A stretch of 64,000 nt of DNA from Haloferax elongans ATCC BAA-1513. GTDB lineage: Archaea; Halobacteriota; Halobacteria; Halobacteriales; Haloferacaceae. The notes beneath the pieces are model-generated. The model saw nothing but the letters and a program-made list of their open reading frames with translations, was not told the DNA's origin and made no database searches. The DNA lies in contig NZ_AOLK01000015.1 of assembly GCF_000336755.1 (NCBI RefSeq), positions 63,022 through 127,021 of the forward strand. Direction: 5' to 3'. Shown here in pieces: positions 43,444-51,947 of this stretch (the stretch's first letter is position 1; each line of letters starts with the position of its first letter). The translations under genes were made by a program, and so were the position numbers.

Positions 43444-45006
43444 TTATTCCGCGAACTCCACCCGTCTGAGCGCCAGCAGTCCGACGAGTGCTGCGACACC
43501 GACACCTGCGAGGAGGCTCGTCGGTGGTCCGCGTTCGCTCGCCCGCCAGTCGGCCGCGAACACGCCCCGATAGTAGTCGGCCGCAGCGGGGTCGTCGATA
43601 GCGAGTGCGATTTCGCGGTTCTCCCGCGCGGAGTGACGATTCCAGTTCATACTTCCGACGATGGCTGTGTCGTCGGCGACGACGCCTTTCGCGTGGACTG
43701 CGCCGTACCGTCCCGCTGGCCGGGCGATGCGGACCGTGAATGGGTTTCCGGTTCGGTCGGCCCAGTCGTTCAATCGCGTCGCCAGCGCCCGGTTCTCTTC
43801 TTCGACGTACCACGCGCTGCCAAGCAGGAGACGGACGCGTACCCCACGCGCTGCAGCGCGCTTGAGCGCGAGGACGAACGGGCCGTCCGCCTCGACACTC
43901 GGTTGTATCACGTCGATTCGGTCGCTCGCGCCATCGAGGTGGTCGATAACCGCCCGTTCGGCGTTGTCTGGTGCGCGCAGGACAGCGATGCGGTCGGCCC
44001 GGACCGTCTCCGGACCGACGCGCGTCTGGTACGTTCCGTTCGACACGTCTGTGACGACGAACTGGCGGCCGACGCGGAACGTCTCCCACGGTCGAGTTGC
44101 TGGCAGTGAGCCGTCGTCGCGGAACGTGTTCGAGAGGTCTGCCGCGACGCCAGATGAATCGACGACGACGCCCCAGCCCCGGCTCTTTTTCCCACCTGTT
44201 CCGGCGGGCTTCCAGTTCTCCGTCGTGACGAGCGCCCTGTCGTCGACGACGGCGTACTTCGCGTGGTGAAACGAGTGCGGGTCGCCGACGACGCGAACGG
44301 TAACGCCCGCGGCGACGAGTCTGTCGAGTACGCGAGCGGAGTGCTTCGGAAAGCCGCCGACTGGTGCGTCGTCGACGAGTACTTCCACGCGGACGCCGCG
44401 CTCGTGGGCTGCAATGAGTTCGTCGGCGACGCGGGACGACGAGACGACGTATCCGGCGAGGAGGAGTCTCTCGTCGGCACTACGGAGTGTCTCGATGGGG
44501 ACCGCGGGGGAGTCAGGGAGGGCGAACAGTGTAGCGTTCGCCTCGTGGTGGGTCGTGACAGGTCTTCGGGGGAGCGTTCTGGGCCACCATGTCCAGCGGC
44601 CGTCACGGCGGGTGAGGACCGCCCCTTCCTCGCTTCGGTCGTAGACGAGTCGGTCGGCGACGTGGCCATCGACGCGGAGTGTAATCGTCTCTCCACTGTT
44701 GGCGAGCGAGAGGCCGGGTGAGACGATTGGGTGGTCGGTGAGGGCTGCGGCTGCGTCCGGGTCAGATGCGACGGCGACAGGACCGCCGGGCGCGACGATA
44801 GAAACACGCTGTTCGCCATCGTCGAGTGTGAGGTTCGCGCCTTTTGGGGCGTCTACGACGACGAACTCGCCGCTGTCGTCCGGTGTCGTTGGGTTGGGGA
44901 GTGCGGCGGTGATACGGGCGTCGGGATGGTCGGTTGCCGCCGCTATCGGAGCAGGCGCGACGGTGGCGACGATGAGGAGTGTGGTGAGGACGACCCGGTG
45001 GAACAC
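43444..45006 (-). CDS. Secreted or surface phospholipase D-like protein
   Basis: This 520-residue exported protein has a Sec signal (MFHRVVLTTLLIVATVAPAP), an N-terminal lamin-tail-like beta domain (about 28-120) and two PLD halves with the HKD motifs HHAKYAVVDDRALVTTENW (about 245) and VHAKGVVADDTAIVGSMNWN (about 440). Near the C-terminus SLLAGVGVAALVGLLALRR is a membrane anchor followed by a short charged tail. It therefore sits outside the membrane. PLD enzymes cleave phosphodiesters of lipids or nucleic acid; endonuclease use is possible. The target is not known. It converges on the DHH gene. Confidence 0.88.
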   Translation of the reverse strand: MFHRVVLTTLLIVATVAPAPIAAATDHPDARITAALPNPTTPDDSGEFVVVDAPKGANLTLDDGEQRVSIVAPGGPVAVASDPDAAAALTDHPIVSPGLSLANSGETITLRVDGHVADRLVYDRSEEGAVLTRRDGRWTWWPRTLPRRPVTTHHEANATLFALPDSPAVPIETLRSADERLLLAGYVVSSSRVADELIAAHERGVRVEVLVDDAPVGGFPKHSARVLDRLVAAGVTVRVVGDPHSFHHAKYAVVDDRALVTTENWKPAGTGGKKSRGWGVVVDSSGVAADLSNTFRDDGSLPATRPWETFRVGRQFVVTDVSNGTYQTRVGPETVRADRIAVLRAPDNAERAVIDHLDGASDRIDVIQPSVEADGPFVLALKRAAARGVRVRLLLGSAWYVEEENRALATRLNDWADRTGNPFTVRIARPAGRYGAVHAKGVVADDTAIVGSMNWNRHSARENREIALAIDDPAAADYYRGVFAADWRASERGPPTSLLAGVGVAALVGLLALRRVEFAE

Positions 45007-45099
45007 ACGCCGCGATGGGACCGGTATGGGTCAAAAAGGTTCGCAGGCTAGCTGTCGCTCTCGTCGATTGGTCGCGTCAGAAAACGAAGCGGTCTCGTC

Positions 45100-46359
45100 T
45101 CAGACCGTCGCTTCGGTTTCGACGTCGTCACCGAGGAACTCGGCGGCGAGTTCGGACTCGCGCTGGACGATGTACGAGCGGTCGTCGGTGTATTCGGCGG
45201 CGGATTCGAGGGCCGTCTGCGTGCCAATCTGGCGGAGCGCCCACGCGGCGCTGGCGCGCACCGAATCGACGTCGTCGTCCGCGAGAACGTCCGTGAGCGG
45301 GTCGACGGCGCGGGTGTCGCCGAGAAGGCCGAGCGAACGCGCAGCGGCCGAGCGCACGTTTTCGTTCTCCGTGACGAGTTTGTCCGCGATAGGCTGGGTC
45401 GCTTCCTCGGAGCCGATTTCGCCGAGCGCCTTGAAGACGACCTTCTGAAGCGCCGGGTCGTTGTCGCTGTCGACGTAGTCGACGAGCATCTCGATGCCGT
45501 CTTCGGCGGCCATCTTACCGATTGCCTTGATAGCGCCCTTGTCGCGGCGCTTGGCCTGCGGTTCGACGGCGTCGAAGGCCGCATCGTCGTTCATTCGCGT
45601 GAACGCCTCGATGCAGTACTCCTCCATGAAGTCGGACTGGAAGCTGTCGAAGGCGAGGGCAATCATGTCGACGTTGCCGCGCTTTTCGTGTTCCTTGAGC
45701 GCCGAGAGCTCCGGCGGGTAGTCCTTGTAGTGGCCGAGCACGTCGTAGAAGCCCTGCGCTTGGAGCTTCTCGCGGGTTTCGAGGTCGTCCCACTCCTGGG
45801 AGTCGTCGAGACCGGTCGTGAGGGTGTCGGCCACGTCGAGGAGGTCCGCGATGGTCTCTGCGTCCTCGTCGGCGTCGAGGGACGCCGCTTCGATAGCCTC
45901 GATAGCGTCGTCGATAGCGCTGTTGAGGGCGTCTGCGCCCTTTCCTTCGAGCGTGACGCTCGCGTCGAGCACGTCGTTGAGGTCCTCGACGAACGCTTCG
46001 ACGACCTCGACGATTTCGCCTTCACCCTGTTCGGTCCACCGGGTGTCGGAAATCGTGGACTCGGCGTCTTCGAGTTCAGAAACGGCGTCTTCGGCGTACG
46101 GGCCGCGCTGGTCTTCGAGGTCGTCGCGAAGGTCCGAGAGGCGCGAGGAAAGCTCCTCGGCAGGGTCCTCGTCGTCTTCGTCTTCGGCCTCGGGCAGGTC
46201 GGCGGCGTCGATGTCTGCGTCGATGTCGTCGAGTGTGGCCTCGACGTCATCGAGGTCGGCTTCGGTCTCAGCCGCTTCGAGGGCCTCTTCGGCCTCGGTC
46301 AGACGCTCGTCGAGGCTCTCGGGCGAGAGTGCTGTCGTATCGTCGTCCCCGTCACTCAT
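45100..46359 (-). CDS. HEAT-repeat (PBS lyase-type) protein with acidic coiled-coil N-terminus
   Basis: The 419-residue protein is very acidic. Residues about 12-130 are Glu/Asp/Ala/Leu-rich and probably coiled coil (SPESLDERLTEAEEALEAAE). Residues about 225-400 hold five or so HEAT-like repeats, for example ALQKVVFKALGEIGSEEATQ, NVRSAAARSLGLLGDTRAVD and SVRASAAWALRQIGTQTALE. HEAT proteins are scaffolds; no enzyme motif is present. A TTTTTAC box sits 26 bases upstream. It is divergent from the nitrilase-like gene. Not linked to phycobilin here, despite the PBS lyase label such repeats often receive. Confidence 0.85.
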   Translation of the reverse strand: MSDGDDDTTALSPESLDERLTEAEEALEAAETEADLDDVEATLDDIDADIDAADLPEAEDEDDEDPAEELSSRLSDLRDDLEDQRGPYAEDAVSELEDAESTISDTRWTEQGEGEIVEVVEAFVEDLNDVLDASVTLEGKGADALNSAIDDAIEAIEAASLDADEDAETIADLLDVADTLTTGLDDSQEWDDLETREKLQAQGFYDVLGHYKDYPPELSALKEHEKRGNVDMIALAFDSFQSDFMEEYCIEAFTRMNDDAAFDAVEPQAKRRDKGAIKAIGKMAAEDGIEMLVDYVDSDNDPALQKVVFKALGEIGSEEATQPIADKLVTENENVRSAAARSLGLLGDTRAVDPLTDVLADDDVDSVRASAAWALRQIGTQTALESAAEYTDDRSYIVQRESELAAEFLGDDVETEATV

Positions 46360-46477
46360 ATGCCGGAAGTCCGTCCGTCTGTAAAAAGAGCGTTTCCCTT
46401 CGCTTCGCGTCGCGGCGGCCGGAGATGGGTGCCGTCATGACGGGGTGTTTTTTGGCTTGCTCACCGTCTCTCAGGGC

Positions 46478-47248
46478 GTGACCCATCCGACCGTTGCCGT
46501 CCCGCAACTCTCGGTCGCCGACCTCGACACGGCCGCGAACGAGGCAGCGATTCAGGAGCGAACGGCCGAACTGTCCGATAGCGTCGACGTTGCGCTCTTT
46601 CCCGAATACGCCCTGACGGGCTTCGTCTCCGACACCCGCGCCTACAGCGCCGCGCTCACAACCGCGCAGGCGACCGAGAAACTCTCGGCGGTCGCCACCG
46701 AAAACGACGTGGCTGTCCTCGCGGGCTACCTCGAACAGGCTGGCGAGACTCTCTACAATGCGGTTGCCTACGTGCGCCCCGACGGGGCTGCCACGACCTA
46801 CCGAAAGCGACACCTCTGGGGCGACGAGGCCGCCGTCGTCACGCCCGGTGACGAACTCGTCACCGTCGAGACGCCAGTCGGAAAGACGGGACTCCTGACG
46901 TGCTACGACCTCAATTTCGTCGCCGACAGCGCTGCCATGACCGAGAAGGGCGTGGACGCGCTGTTCGTCGCCGGTGCGTGGCCCGCAGCGCACTCTGAGA
47001 ATTGGCGGCTTCTCTGTCGCGCTCGCGCCCTCGACGGCGTCCGATGGCTCGTCGGCGCGAATCGGACCGGAACCGGCGGGAGCGACCGCACGGGGCCCGC
47101 GGAGTCTGAGTACGCCGGTCGATCTCTCGTCGTGAGGCCGGACGGGGCTGTCGCCGCGGCACTGAACCGAGACGAACGCGACCTCGTGTGGACGCTCGAC
47201 CCTGACGTCCTCGCCGAGCAACGCGCGTTCGTCGGCTCCGTCGACTAG
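46478..47248 (+). CDS. Carbon-nitrogen hydrolase (nitrilase superfamily)
   Basis: The 256-residue enzyme has the catalytic triad Glu43 (ALFPEYALTG), Lys110 (TYRKRHLW) and Cys142 (GLLTCYDLNF), so it should split a C-N bond of an amide. It resembles omega-amidase/beta-ureidopropionase relatives but the substrate cannot be fixed. I prefer the GTG at 46478, since the fold begins THPTVAVPQL and a T-rich TATA-like stretch lies 27 bases upstream; an in-frame start at 46445 would add eleven residues. Confidence 0.85.
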   Translation: MTHPTVAVPQLSVADLDTAANEAAIQERTAELSDSVDVALFPEYALTGFVSDTRAYSAALTTAQATEKLSAVATENDVAVLAGYLEQAGETLYNAVAYVRPDGAATTYRKRHLWGDEAAVVTPGDELVTVETPVGKTGLLTCYDLNFVADSAAMTEKGVDALFVAGAWPAAHSENWRLLCRARALDGVRWLVGANRTGTGGSDRTGPAESEYAGRSLVVRPDGAVAAALNRDERDLVWTLDPDVLAEQRAFVGSVD

Positions 47249-47303
47249 GACTGCGACCGACACGGCTCGAACGCTTATCCCTGCGGCCGCCTAATCCACG
47301 GCC

Positions 47304-48065
47304 ATGAGTGACCGACGCCGGGACGACGACGTGCTCGATTTGCTCGACGAACTCGGTGACACGCTCGACGAACTCGGAACGGAGCTTCGTGAGGAACGCG
47401 ACCGCGAGGGTCGCCGCAGGACGCGAACACCGCAACCGCCGAGCTTCGGCGAGATACTCCGCTTTACCGAATCGTACACCATCCCGACGGTCATCGCCGT
47501 CCTCGAAGCGACTATCGCCTCGCTCGAACTCCTCCGGCGGCTGATGCGCCTTTCGGACCCGTCTCGTGCGATGGAGGACACCCGAAACGACGTCGACGCG
47601 CGAATACGCGACGTCCCGCGGAGCGCCGTCACGGGCGTCGACCGCGCTCTGACCGAACTGCGAACCGCACTCTCGGAGGCTGACCTGCCGTCGAATCCGG
47701 AAGCGCGAGACGTACTGGAGCGCGCCCGGTCGCTCGCGGACGAACTCGACGAGCGCATCGCCGACGCGGAACGCGAGCGAACCACGCGCGAACGCCGCTG
47801 GCGGCAGGACGAACAGCGGTTCGAGTCGCAGTGGCGGCGCGGCAGTGACGACCGGCGCGCTCGCGACGACGACCGCACGGACCACGGGACCGGCCCAGTC
47901 CGCATCGACGTGACCGAAGAAGGCTCTGAGTCGGTCGACGACACCGAAGACGAGCCAACGGTCGATGTCGACGCCGAACTGGAGTCTATCAAGCAAGAGG
48001 TCAACGGCGACGACAGTGATGCCGGTGGCGACGACGGCGACGACAAAGAGCCGAGCGACTACTGA
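47304..48065 (+). CDS. Haloarchaeal protein with membrane-proximal helix and charged coiled coil
   Basis: The 253-residue protein begins with acidic heptads (DDDVLDLLDELGDTLDELG), then Arg-rich linker and a moderately hydrophobic segment TIPTVIAVLEATIASLELLR (about 60-79) that could associate with membrane. The remainder is a long Arg/Glu coiled coil ending in a Asp-rich tail. I recognise it only as a conserved haloarchaeal DUF. A CTTATCC box lies 29 bases before the ATG. Its 3' end overlaps the next, convergent gene by seven bases. Confidence 0.75.
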   Translation: MSDRRRDDDVLDLLDELGDTLDELGTELREERDREGRRRTRTPQPPSFGEILRFTESYTIPTVIAVLEATIASLELLRRLMRLSDPSRAMEDTRNDVDARIRDVPRSAVTGVDRALTELRTALSEADLPSNPEARDVLERARSLADELDERIADAERERTTRERRWRQDEQRFESQWRRGSDDRRARDDDRTDHGTGPVRIDVTEEGSESVDDTEDEPTVDVDAELESIKQEVNGDDSDAGGDDGDDKEPSDY

Positions 48066-48526
48066 GCCGGTCCGATTTCGACACGGAGGAGTCCAGAGAC
48101 CCATCCTGCCAGCGCGATAAGTGTGAGTCCGACAGCGCCGGTAAGCAACACGGTCGTCGTCTGCGTAGTGGTGACGAGCACACCCAGGGCGAACAGGAAC
48201 GAGAGGACGCCGACGAGAGCCAGCGCGCCCGCGACACCGAGTTTCCATTGCGGGACGTCAGTTCGTCGGTTCCCGAGGCGGAGTAACTGGGCTGCCGCCG
48301 CGCCGACGACGCCGAGGCCGACGATGTACGCGCCAAACACGAGGTCGAAGTGACGCTGGACCGGGCCGAAGACGACCTCAAGCAGGTCGAAGCCGACGAT
48401 GAGCAGGTAGCCCGGAATTTGGAAGGGTTGGAACTGAACGCCATACGCGAGGCCGTACAACCCGGCAAGCACGGCCGTTGCGACGACTGTGTCGCGGGCG
48501 AAGGTGACGCTGCGCGGGTGGCTCAT
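48059..48526 (-). CDS. Haloarchaeal four-helix membrane protein
   Basis: The 155-residue protein has four helices at about 12-32, 45-70, 85-105 and 115-140, with an Asn-Arg-Arg-Thr-Asp cytoplasmic loop. It starts MSHPRSVTFARDTVVATAVL. There is no signature of a known transporter. It is convergent with, and overlaps by seven bases, the coiled-coil gene; the pairing is conserved in haloarchaea as far as I recall, so a joint role is possible. Confidence 0.72.
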   Translation of the reverse strand: MSHPRSVTFARDTVVATAVLAGLYGLAYGVQFQPFQIPGYLLIVGFDLLEVVFGPVQRHFDLVFGAYIVGLGVVGAAAAQLLRLGNRRTDVPQWKLGVAGALALVGVLSFLFALGVLVTTTQTTTVLLTGAVGLTLIALAGWVSGLLRVEIGPAQ

Positions 48527-48636
48527 ACACGACGTTGAACGTGTAGCAGTATCAACATTGGCTCGGTCGGTTCGGACCCCAAAAGTGGATTCGAACCGTG
48601 AAGCGATTCGGACTGTGAGTGCAGGACAGAACCGAC

Positions 48637-49011
48637 TCAGACCGGCGTAAACCGGTAGCCGTCCCACTCCTGGCTCTCCGGCTCGCGGATGCCAGCACCG
48701 GGTTCGCGGAGTTCCTCAGCGTAGACCGGTTCGACTTCGTCGCCGATTTCGACGTCCTCGGTTGTCACCTGTCCGATAGCACGTACTGGCTCGCCGTCGA
48801 CGTCGAACTCGACGATAGCGAGCGTGTTAGGCTGGCGAACGCCCGGCGGGGTCGCCGTCGACGTGGTCCACGTGAGGACCGTCGCGGTGTATTCGCTCAG
48901 GTCGACGGTGCCGACCGGTTCTTCGCCGCCCGGGCCGACCGGGTGGCCGGGGTAGGTGATGCTCCCGTCGGGGTAGCGGTACGCTTCCATCGGTGGGATG
49001 TCGTCGGACAT
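48637..49011 (-). CDS. DUF35/OB-fold partner of thiolase, without zinc ribbon cysteines
   Basis: The 124-residue protein resembles the DUF35 OB-fold proteins that stick to thiolases and channel acyl-CoA. The OB part is seen in VGTVDLSEYTATVLTWTTST and LAIVEFDVDGEPVRAIGQV. The N-terminal rubredoxin-like zinc ribbon common in the family is present in outline (AYRYPDGSITYPGHPVGPGG) but contains no cysteine, and the whole protein has none. Its ATG overlaps the thiolase stop (TAATG), so the two are made together. Confidence 0.83.
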   Translation of the reverse strand: MSDDIPPMEAYRYPDGSITYPGHPVGPGGEEPVGTVDLSEYTATVLTWTTSTATPPGVRQPNTLAIVEFDVDGEPVRAIGQVTTEDVEIGDEVEPVYAEELREPGAGIREPESQEWDGYRFTPV

Positions 49012-50162
49012 TATCGGGACTCCATGATGGTGGTCGTGACGCAGTTGCCGAAGCCGCCGACGTTGCACGCGAGGCCGACGTCCGCTTCGACCTGTCGCTT
49101 GCCTGCGTCACCGATGAGTTGCTTGTAAATCTCGTACACCTGTGCGACACCGGACGCGCCGAGCGGGTGACCCTTCGACTTCAGGCCGCCCGAGGTGTTG
49201 ATTGGCAGTTCGCCGTCGCGGTCCGTGACGCCCTCTTCGACGGCCTTCCAGCCTTCGCCCTTCTCGAAGAAGCCGAGGTCCTCAGACTGGAGAAATTCGA
49301 GGATGGTGAACATGTCGTGGAGTTCCGCGACATCCACGTCGTCGGGTTCGAGGTCGGCCATCTCGTAGGCGATTTCGGAGGAGTTGACGACGCCGCCCAT
49401 GGTGGTCGGGTCGGCACGCTCGTGGACGACGTGGGTGTCCGTTGCGCCGCCGATACCGGAGATGACGGCGTAGTCGTCGGTGTACTCGCGGGCGACCGAC
49501 TCGGGACAGAAGACGAGCGCCGCCGAGCCGTCCGTGATGGGACAGAAGTCGTAGAGGCGAAGCGGGTCAGCGACGATAGGCGAGTCGAGGACGGTGTCGA
49601 GGTCGACTTCCTTGCGGAACTGCGCGTGCGGGTTGTCGAGACCGTTCTTGTGGTTCTTGACGGCGACTTTCCCCAGCGACTCGCGCGGGGCGTCGTACGT
49701 GTCGAGGTAGAGACGCGCCGTGAGTCCCGCGAAGGAAGGCAGCGTCACGCCGTGTTTGTACTCGACCGGGTGTGTCAGCGAGGCGATGACGTCTGTCGCC
49801 TCGGCGGTCGAGCGATGGGTCATCTTCTCGCCGCCGACGAGCATCGTCATGTCGGACGCGCCGGAGGCGACCGACTGCCACGCGGCGTAGACGCCCGCGC
49901 CGCCGGACGAAGAGGTCTGGTCGATTCGGGCGGTGTAGGCTGGCATCGCCGCGAGGTCGTGGGCGAGGGCGTTCGGGACGCCGGTCTGCCCTTCGAACTC
50001 GCCGCTTGCCATGTTCGAGACGTAGAGGTGCTCGACTTCGTCGGGCGAGACGTTGGCGTCCGCGAGTGCTTCCTGTCCCGCCTCGGCGAGCAGTTCGCGA
50101 ATCCAGGCGTCTCGTTGCCCGAACTGGGTCATCGATGCGCCGATAATCGCTACGCGGTCCAT
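49011..50162 (-). CDS. Thiolase family protein (SCP-x/acetyl-CoA acetyltransferase type)
   Basis: The 383-residue enzyme is a thiolase of the archaeal SCP-x-like branch. Visible marks are the acylated-Cys position (QTSSSGGAGVYAAWQSV, about 78-94, where the Cys expected before the Gly-Ala is replaced by Ser), the HDMFTILEF segment, GGLKSKGHPLGASGVAQVYE with the catalytic His (about 331-350) and the terminal NVGGFGNCVTTTIM with the second catalytic Cys. It starts MDRVAIIGASMTQFGQ. Together with the OB partner it probably acts in short-chain acyl-CoA or isoprenoid-linked metabolism. The Ser at the nucleophile position deserves checking. Confidence 0.85.
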   Translation of the reverse strand: MDRVAIIGASMTQFGQRDAWIRELLAEAGQEALADANVSPDEVEHLYVSNMASGEFEGQTGVPNALAHDLAAMPAYTARIDQTSSSGGAGVYAAWQSVASGASDMTMLVGGEKMTHRSTAEATDVIASLTHPVEYKHGVTLPSFAGLTARLYLDTYDAPRESLGKVAVKNHKNGLDNPHAQFRKEVDLDTVLDSPIVADPLRLYDFCPITDGSAALVFCPESVAREYTDDYAVISGIGGATDTHVVHERADPTTMGGVVNSSEIAYEMADLEPDDVDVAELHDMFTILEFLQSEDLGFFEKGEGWKAVEEGVTDRDGELPINTSGGLKSKGHPLGASGVAQVYEIYKQLIGDAGKRQVEADVGLACNVGGFGNCVTTTIMESR

Positions 50163-50215
50163 ACGCGCACGTCGTCGCACCGAGATTTAAAACCGGGCAA
50201 TCCCCTCGCGGTCAC

Positions 50216-50273
50216 GCCTCGACGACCTGCCTCGACGACCTGCCTCGACGACCTGCCTCGACGACCTGCCTCG
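50216..50273. repeat. 13-bp tandem repeat, 4.5 copies
   Basis: GCCTCGACGACCT is repeated four times without change (50216-50267), with half a fifth copy to about 50273. It lies between the thiolase promoter and the next gene. The 13-bp period is not a multiple of three, so it is not a coding repeat. Confidence 0.9.
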
Positions 50274-50340
50274 AATCACTGCCACCTGCTCTCGACCACG
50301 TCTCAAACCGTTTATCAGTCGGTCTTTCGAACGGGTTTCT

Positions 50341-50754
50341 ATGGATATCGAACGCACCGCCCCGGCTGTCGGCCTCGTCGGCTCGGTCCTTCTCGCGGCC
50401 GCCGTCGCGGTGCCAGCAGTCGCCGTCGAATCCGGAGCAGGTCCGATGGCCGCCTACTACGCCTCGGGTCCCGTCGGAATCGCTATCGTCGGATTGCTGG
50501 CGCTCGTCGAGGTCATCGTTCTCCTCTCCGGGCGGCAAGAACGCACCGACCCTGCGACCGCTGCCGGTCTGGCGTTCGTTCTCGCGCTCACGATGCTCGG
50601 TATCTCGGTCACGTGGGCGTTCGCAATCGACCCAACGGTCCTGTTTAGTTTCCCAGAGCAGTACTCGTGGATTAGCTATCACCGCTGGAGCGTCCTCGGA
50701 GCCGCCTCGCTCCTCTTCGTCGGGACCGCGGGATACGCCAGAAGCGTCCTCTAA
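50341..50754 (+). CDS. Haloarchaeal four-helix membrane protein
   Basis: The 137-residue protein starts MDIERTAPAVGLVGSVLLAA and has four helices at about 9-29, 43-62, 74-95 and 112-133. The loop DPTVLFSFPEQYSWISYHRWS lies outside between helices 3 and 4. No functional motif is recognised. TTTATC about 28 bases before the ATG supports a leaderless start. It lies just upstream of the 7S RNA gene. Confidence 0.75.
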   Translation: MDIERTAPAVGLVGSVLLAAAVAVPAVAVESGAGPMAAYYASGPVGIAIVGLLALVEVIVLLSGRQERTDPATAAGLAFVLALTMLGISVTWAFAIDPTVLFSFPEQYSWISYHRWSVLGAASLLFVGTAGYARSVL

Positions 50755-50867
50755 GCGAACCACAACGTCACTCCGAACGAATCGTCGCTGGAGCTATCTG
50801 TGGCTGTACTACCACTGGAGACACCCCGACGGTGTCCCACGATTTTCCTTCCGACGAGTCGAAAGGC

Positions 50868-50873
50868 CCTTAA
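50868..50873 (+). promoter_or_regulatory. Promoter box of the SRP 7S RNA
   Basis: CCTTAA preceded by a purine-rich CGAAAGG (BRE-like) lies about 25 bases before the predicted 5' end of the 7S RNA at about 50892. Confidence 0.45.
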
Positions 50874-50891
50874 CAGTCCGTGGATTAGGAA

Positions 50892-51207
50892 GGGGTGGAC
50901 TAGGTCGGGCAGTTAGGCCCTGCTCTTCACCCGCGAAATAGGTCTTTAGCGGGGACCGAACACGGGCGCGTCCGGTCAGACCGGCGCGGGCCTCGGAAGC
51001 CAACGTAGAAACCTCGTCCTTCGGGGACAGCGGTTCCGCGTACCCCTTCCGCAGGGAAGGGTTCGCGCGGTTCATCGGTGGTACCCCGCCAGGCGCGGAA
51101 GCGAGCAGCGGACCATCGGACGTGCGTCGCTCGAGGGATCGCGGGGTGGAGAAGGCAACCGAGATTCCCCACGTCGGAACGCCGGGCAACCTCACTGTCC
51201 ACCCATT
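50892..51207 (+). ncRNA. ffs: Signal recognition particle 7S RNA
   Basis: About 316 bases, with ends that pair: GGGTGGAC at 50893-50900 and GTCCACCC at 51197-51204. The SRP S-domain helix 8 core CCAGGCGCGGAAGCGAGCAG is at 51089-51108 and matches the conserved asymmetric loop bound by SRP54. The Alu-like 5' domain with GGGCAGTTAGGCCC is near 50907-50920. It binds SRP19 and SRP54 and guides ribosomes making membrane or secreted proteins to the membrane. Ends are inferred from pairing and may be off by a few bases. tatA lies 190 bases downstream on the other strand. Confidence 0.93.
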
Positions 51208-51256
51208 CATACCTCATTCACACGCTGAGCGAGAGCCCCGTTACTCGCTCTATTCG

Positions 51257-51316
51257 GACGATAGTGACCAAGACAACAGTGAGTAGGACGACAGTGAGTA
51301 GGACGACAGCGCAGCA
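51257..51316. repeat. 15-bp degenerate tandem repeat, four copies
   Basis: Units at 51257, 51272, 51287 and 51302 follow GACGACAGTGAGTAG with one to six changes. It lies between the 7S RNA 3' end and the tatA stop; nothing else is seen in that spacer. Confidence 0.75.
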
Positions 51317-51394
51317 TGCAGCTTCCGTCTACGTGCAGCGTCGCTACTCACACGTCTTGGGTGTCGAAGCGGAAGTGACCCGCTAAAAACGCGA

Positions 51395-51667
51395 TTAGTT
51401 CTCGTCTTTCGCTTCGGCCGTCTCCGATTCGGACTCGGCGGCCGTCGTGGTTTCGTCTTCGTCTTCGTCCTCGCTGCCCTCAACGCCTTCCTTCAGCTCC
51501 TCTTCGATTTCCTGACGGCCGCGGCGGAACTCTCCCATCGCCTGTCCGGACGAGCGAGCGAGTTGCGGGAGCTTGTTCGCACCGAAGAGTAGGACGACGA
51601 TGAGCAGGACGATGAGTAGTTCTGGGCCGCCGGGGAGCCCCGGAAACAGTGGGATGGGTGTCAACAT
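51395..51667 (-). CDS. tatA: Twin-arginine translocase TatA family protein
   Basis: This 90-residue TatA-type protein has a short periplasm-side N-terminus with Pro/Gly, one helix (ELLIVLLIVVLLFGANKLPQ, about 16-35) that includes the family FGxxKLP hinge, an amphipathic helix (LARSSGQAMGEFRRGRQEIE) and a very acidic C-terminal tail. It forms the pore of the Tat path, which carries most secreted proteins in haloarchaea, for example the RR-signal protease of this window. It converges on the 7S RNA gene. Confidence 0.92.
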   Translation of the reverse strand: MLTPIPLFPGLPGGPELLIVLLIVVLLFGANKLPQLARSSGQAMGEFRRGRQEIEEELKEGVEGSEDEDEDETTTAAESESETAEAKDEN

Positions 51668-51947
51668 TATGTTCGGTTACGTTCGCGGGGAAGATAAGAG
51701 AGGCGGTCTGTCGCGCTGGTATTTCGCGCCGTTGTGACTCTCCCAAAGAGCCGCACAGCCACACTATCGGCAGTTGTGGGCGTTTAAGGGTGTAAAACGT
51801 GGACGCGGGTGGTCGCAGCACTGGGGAACGGACTCACGTGTTGCCACCGCGACAGCAATAGTGCCCTCGCTGGAGAGCGAGCGCCACTCGGAATTTTCGT
51901 GGTGGCACCACCGAAGCCACCAGTTGTCAGGACGATTTTTCTCGACG

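Noticed and set aside
45100-46359. Phycobilin lyase
   Set aside because: The match is only to HEAT-type repeats; there is no phycobilisome gene in haloarchaea.
50216-50273. CRISPR or att site
   Set aside because: Simple head-to-tail repeat with no spacers and no tRNA or integrase nearby.
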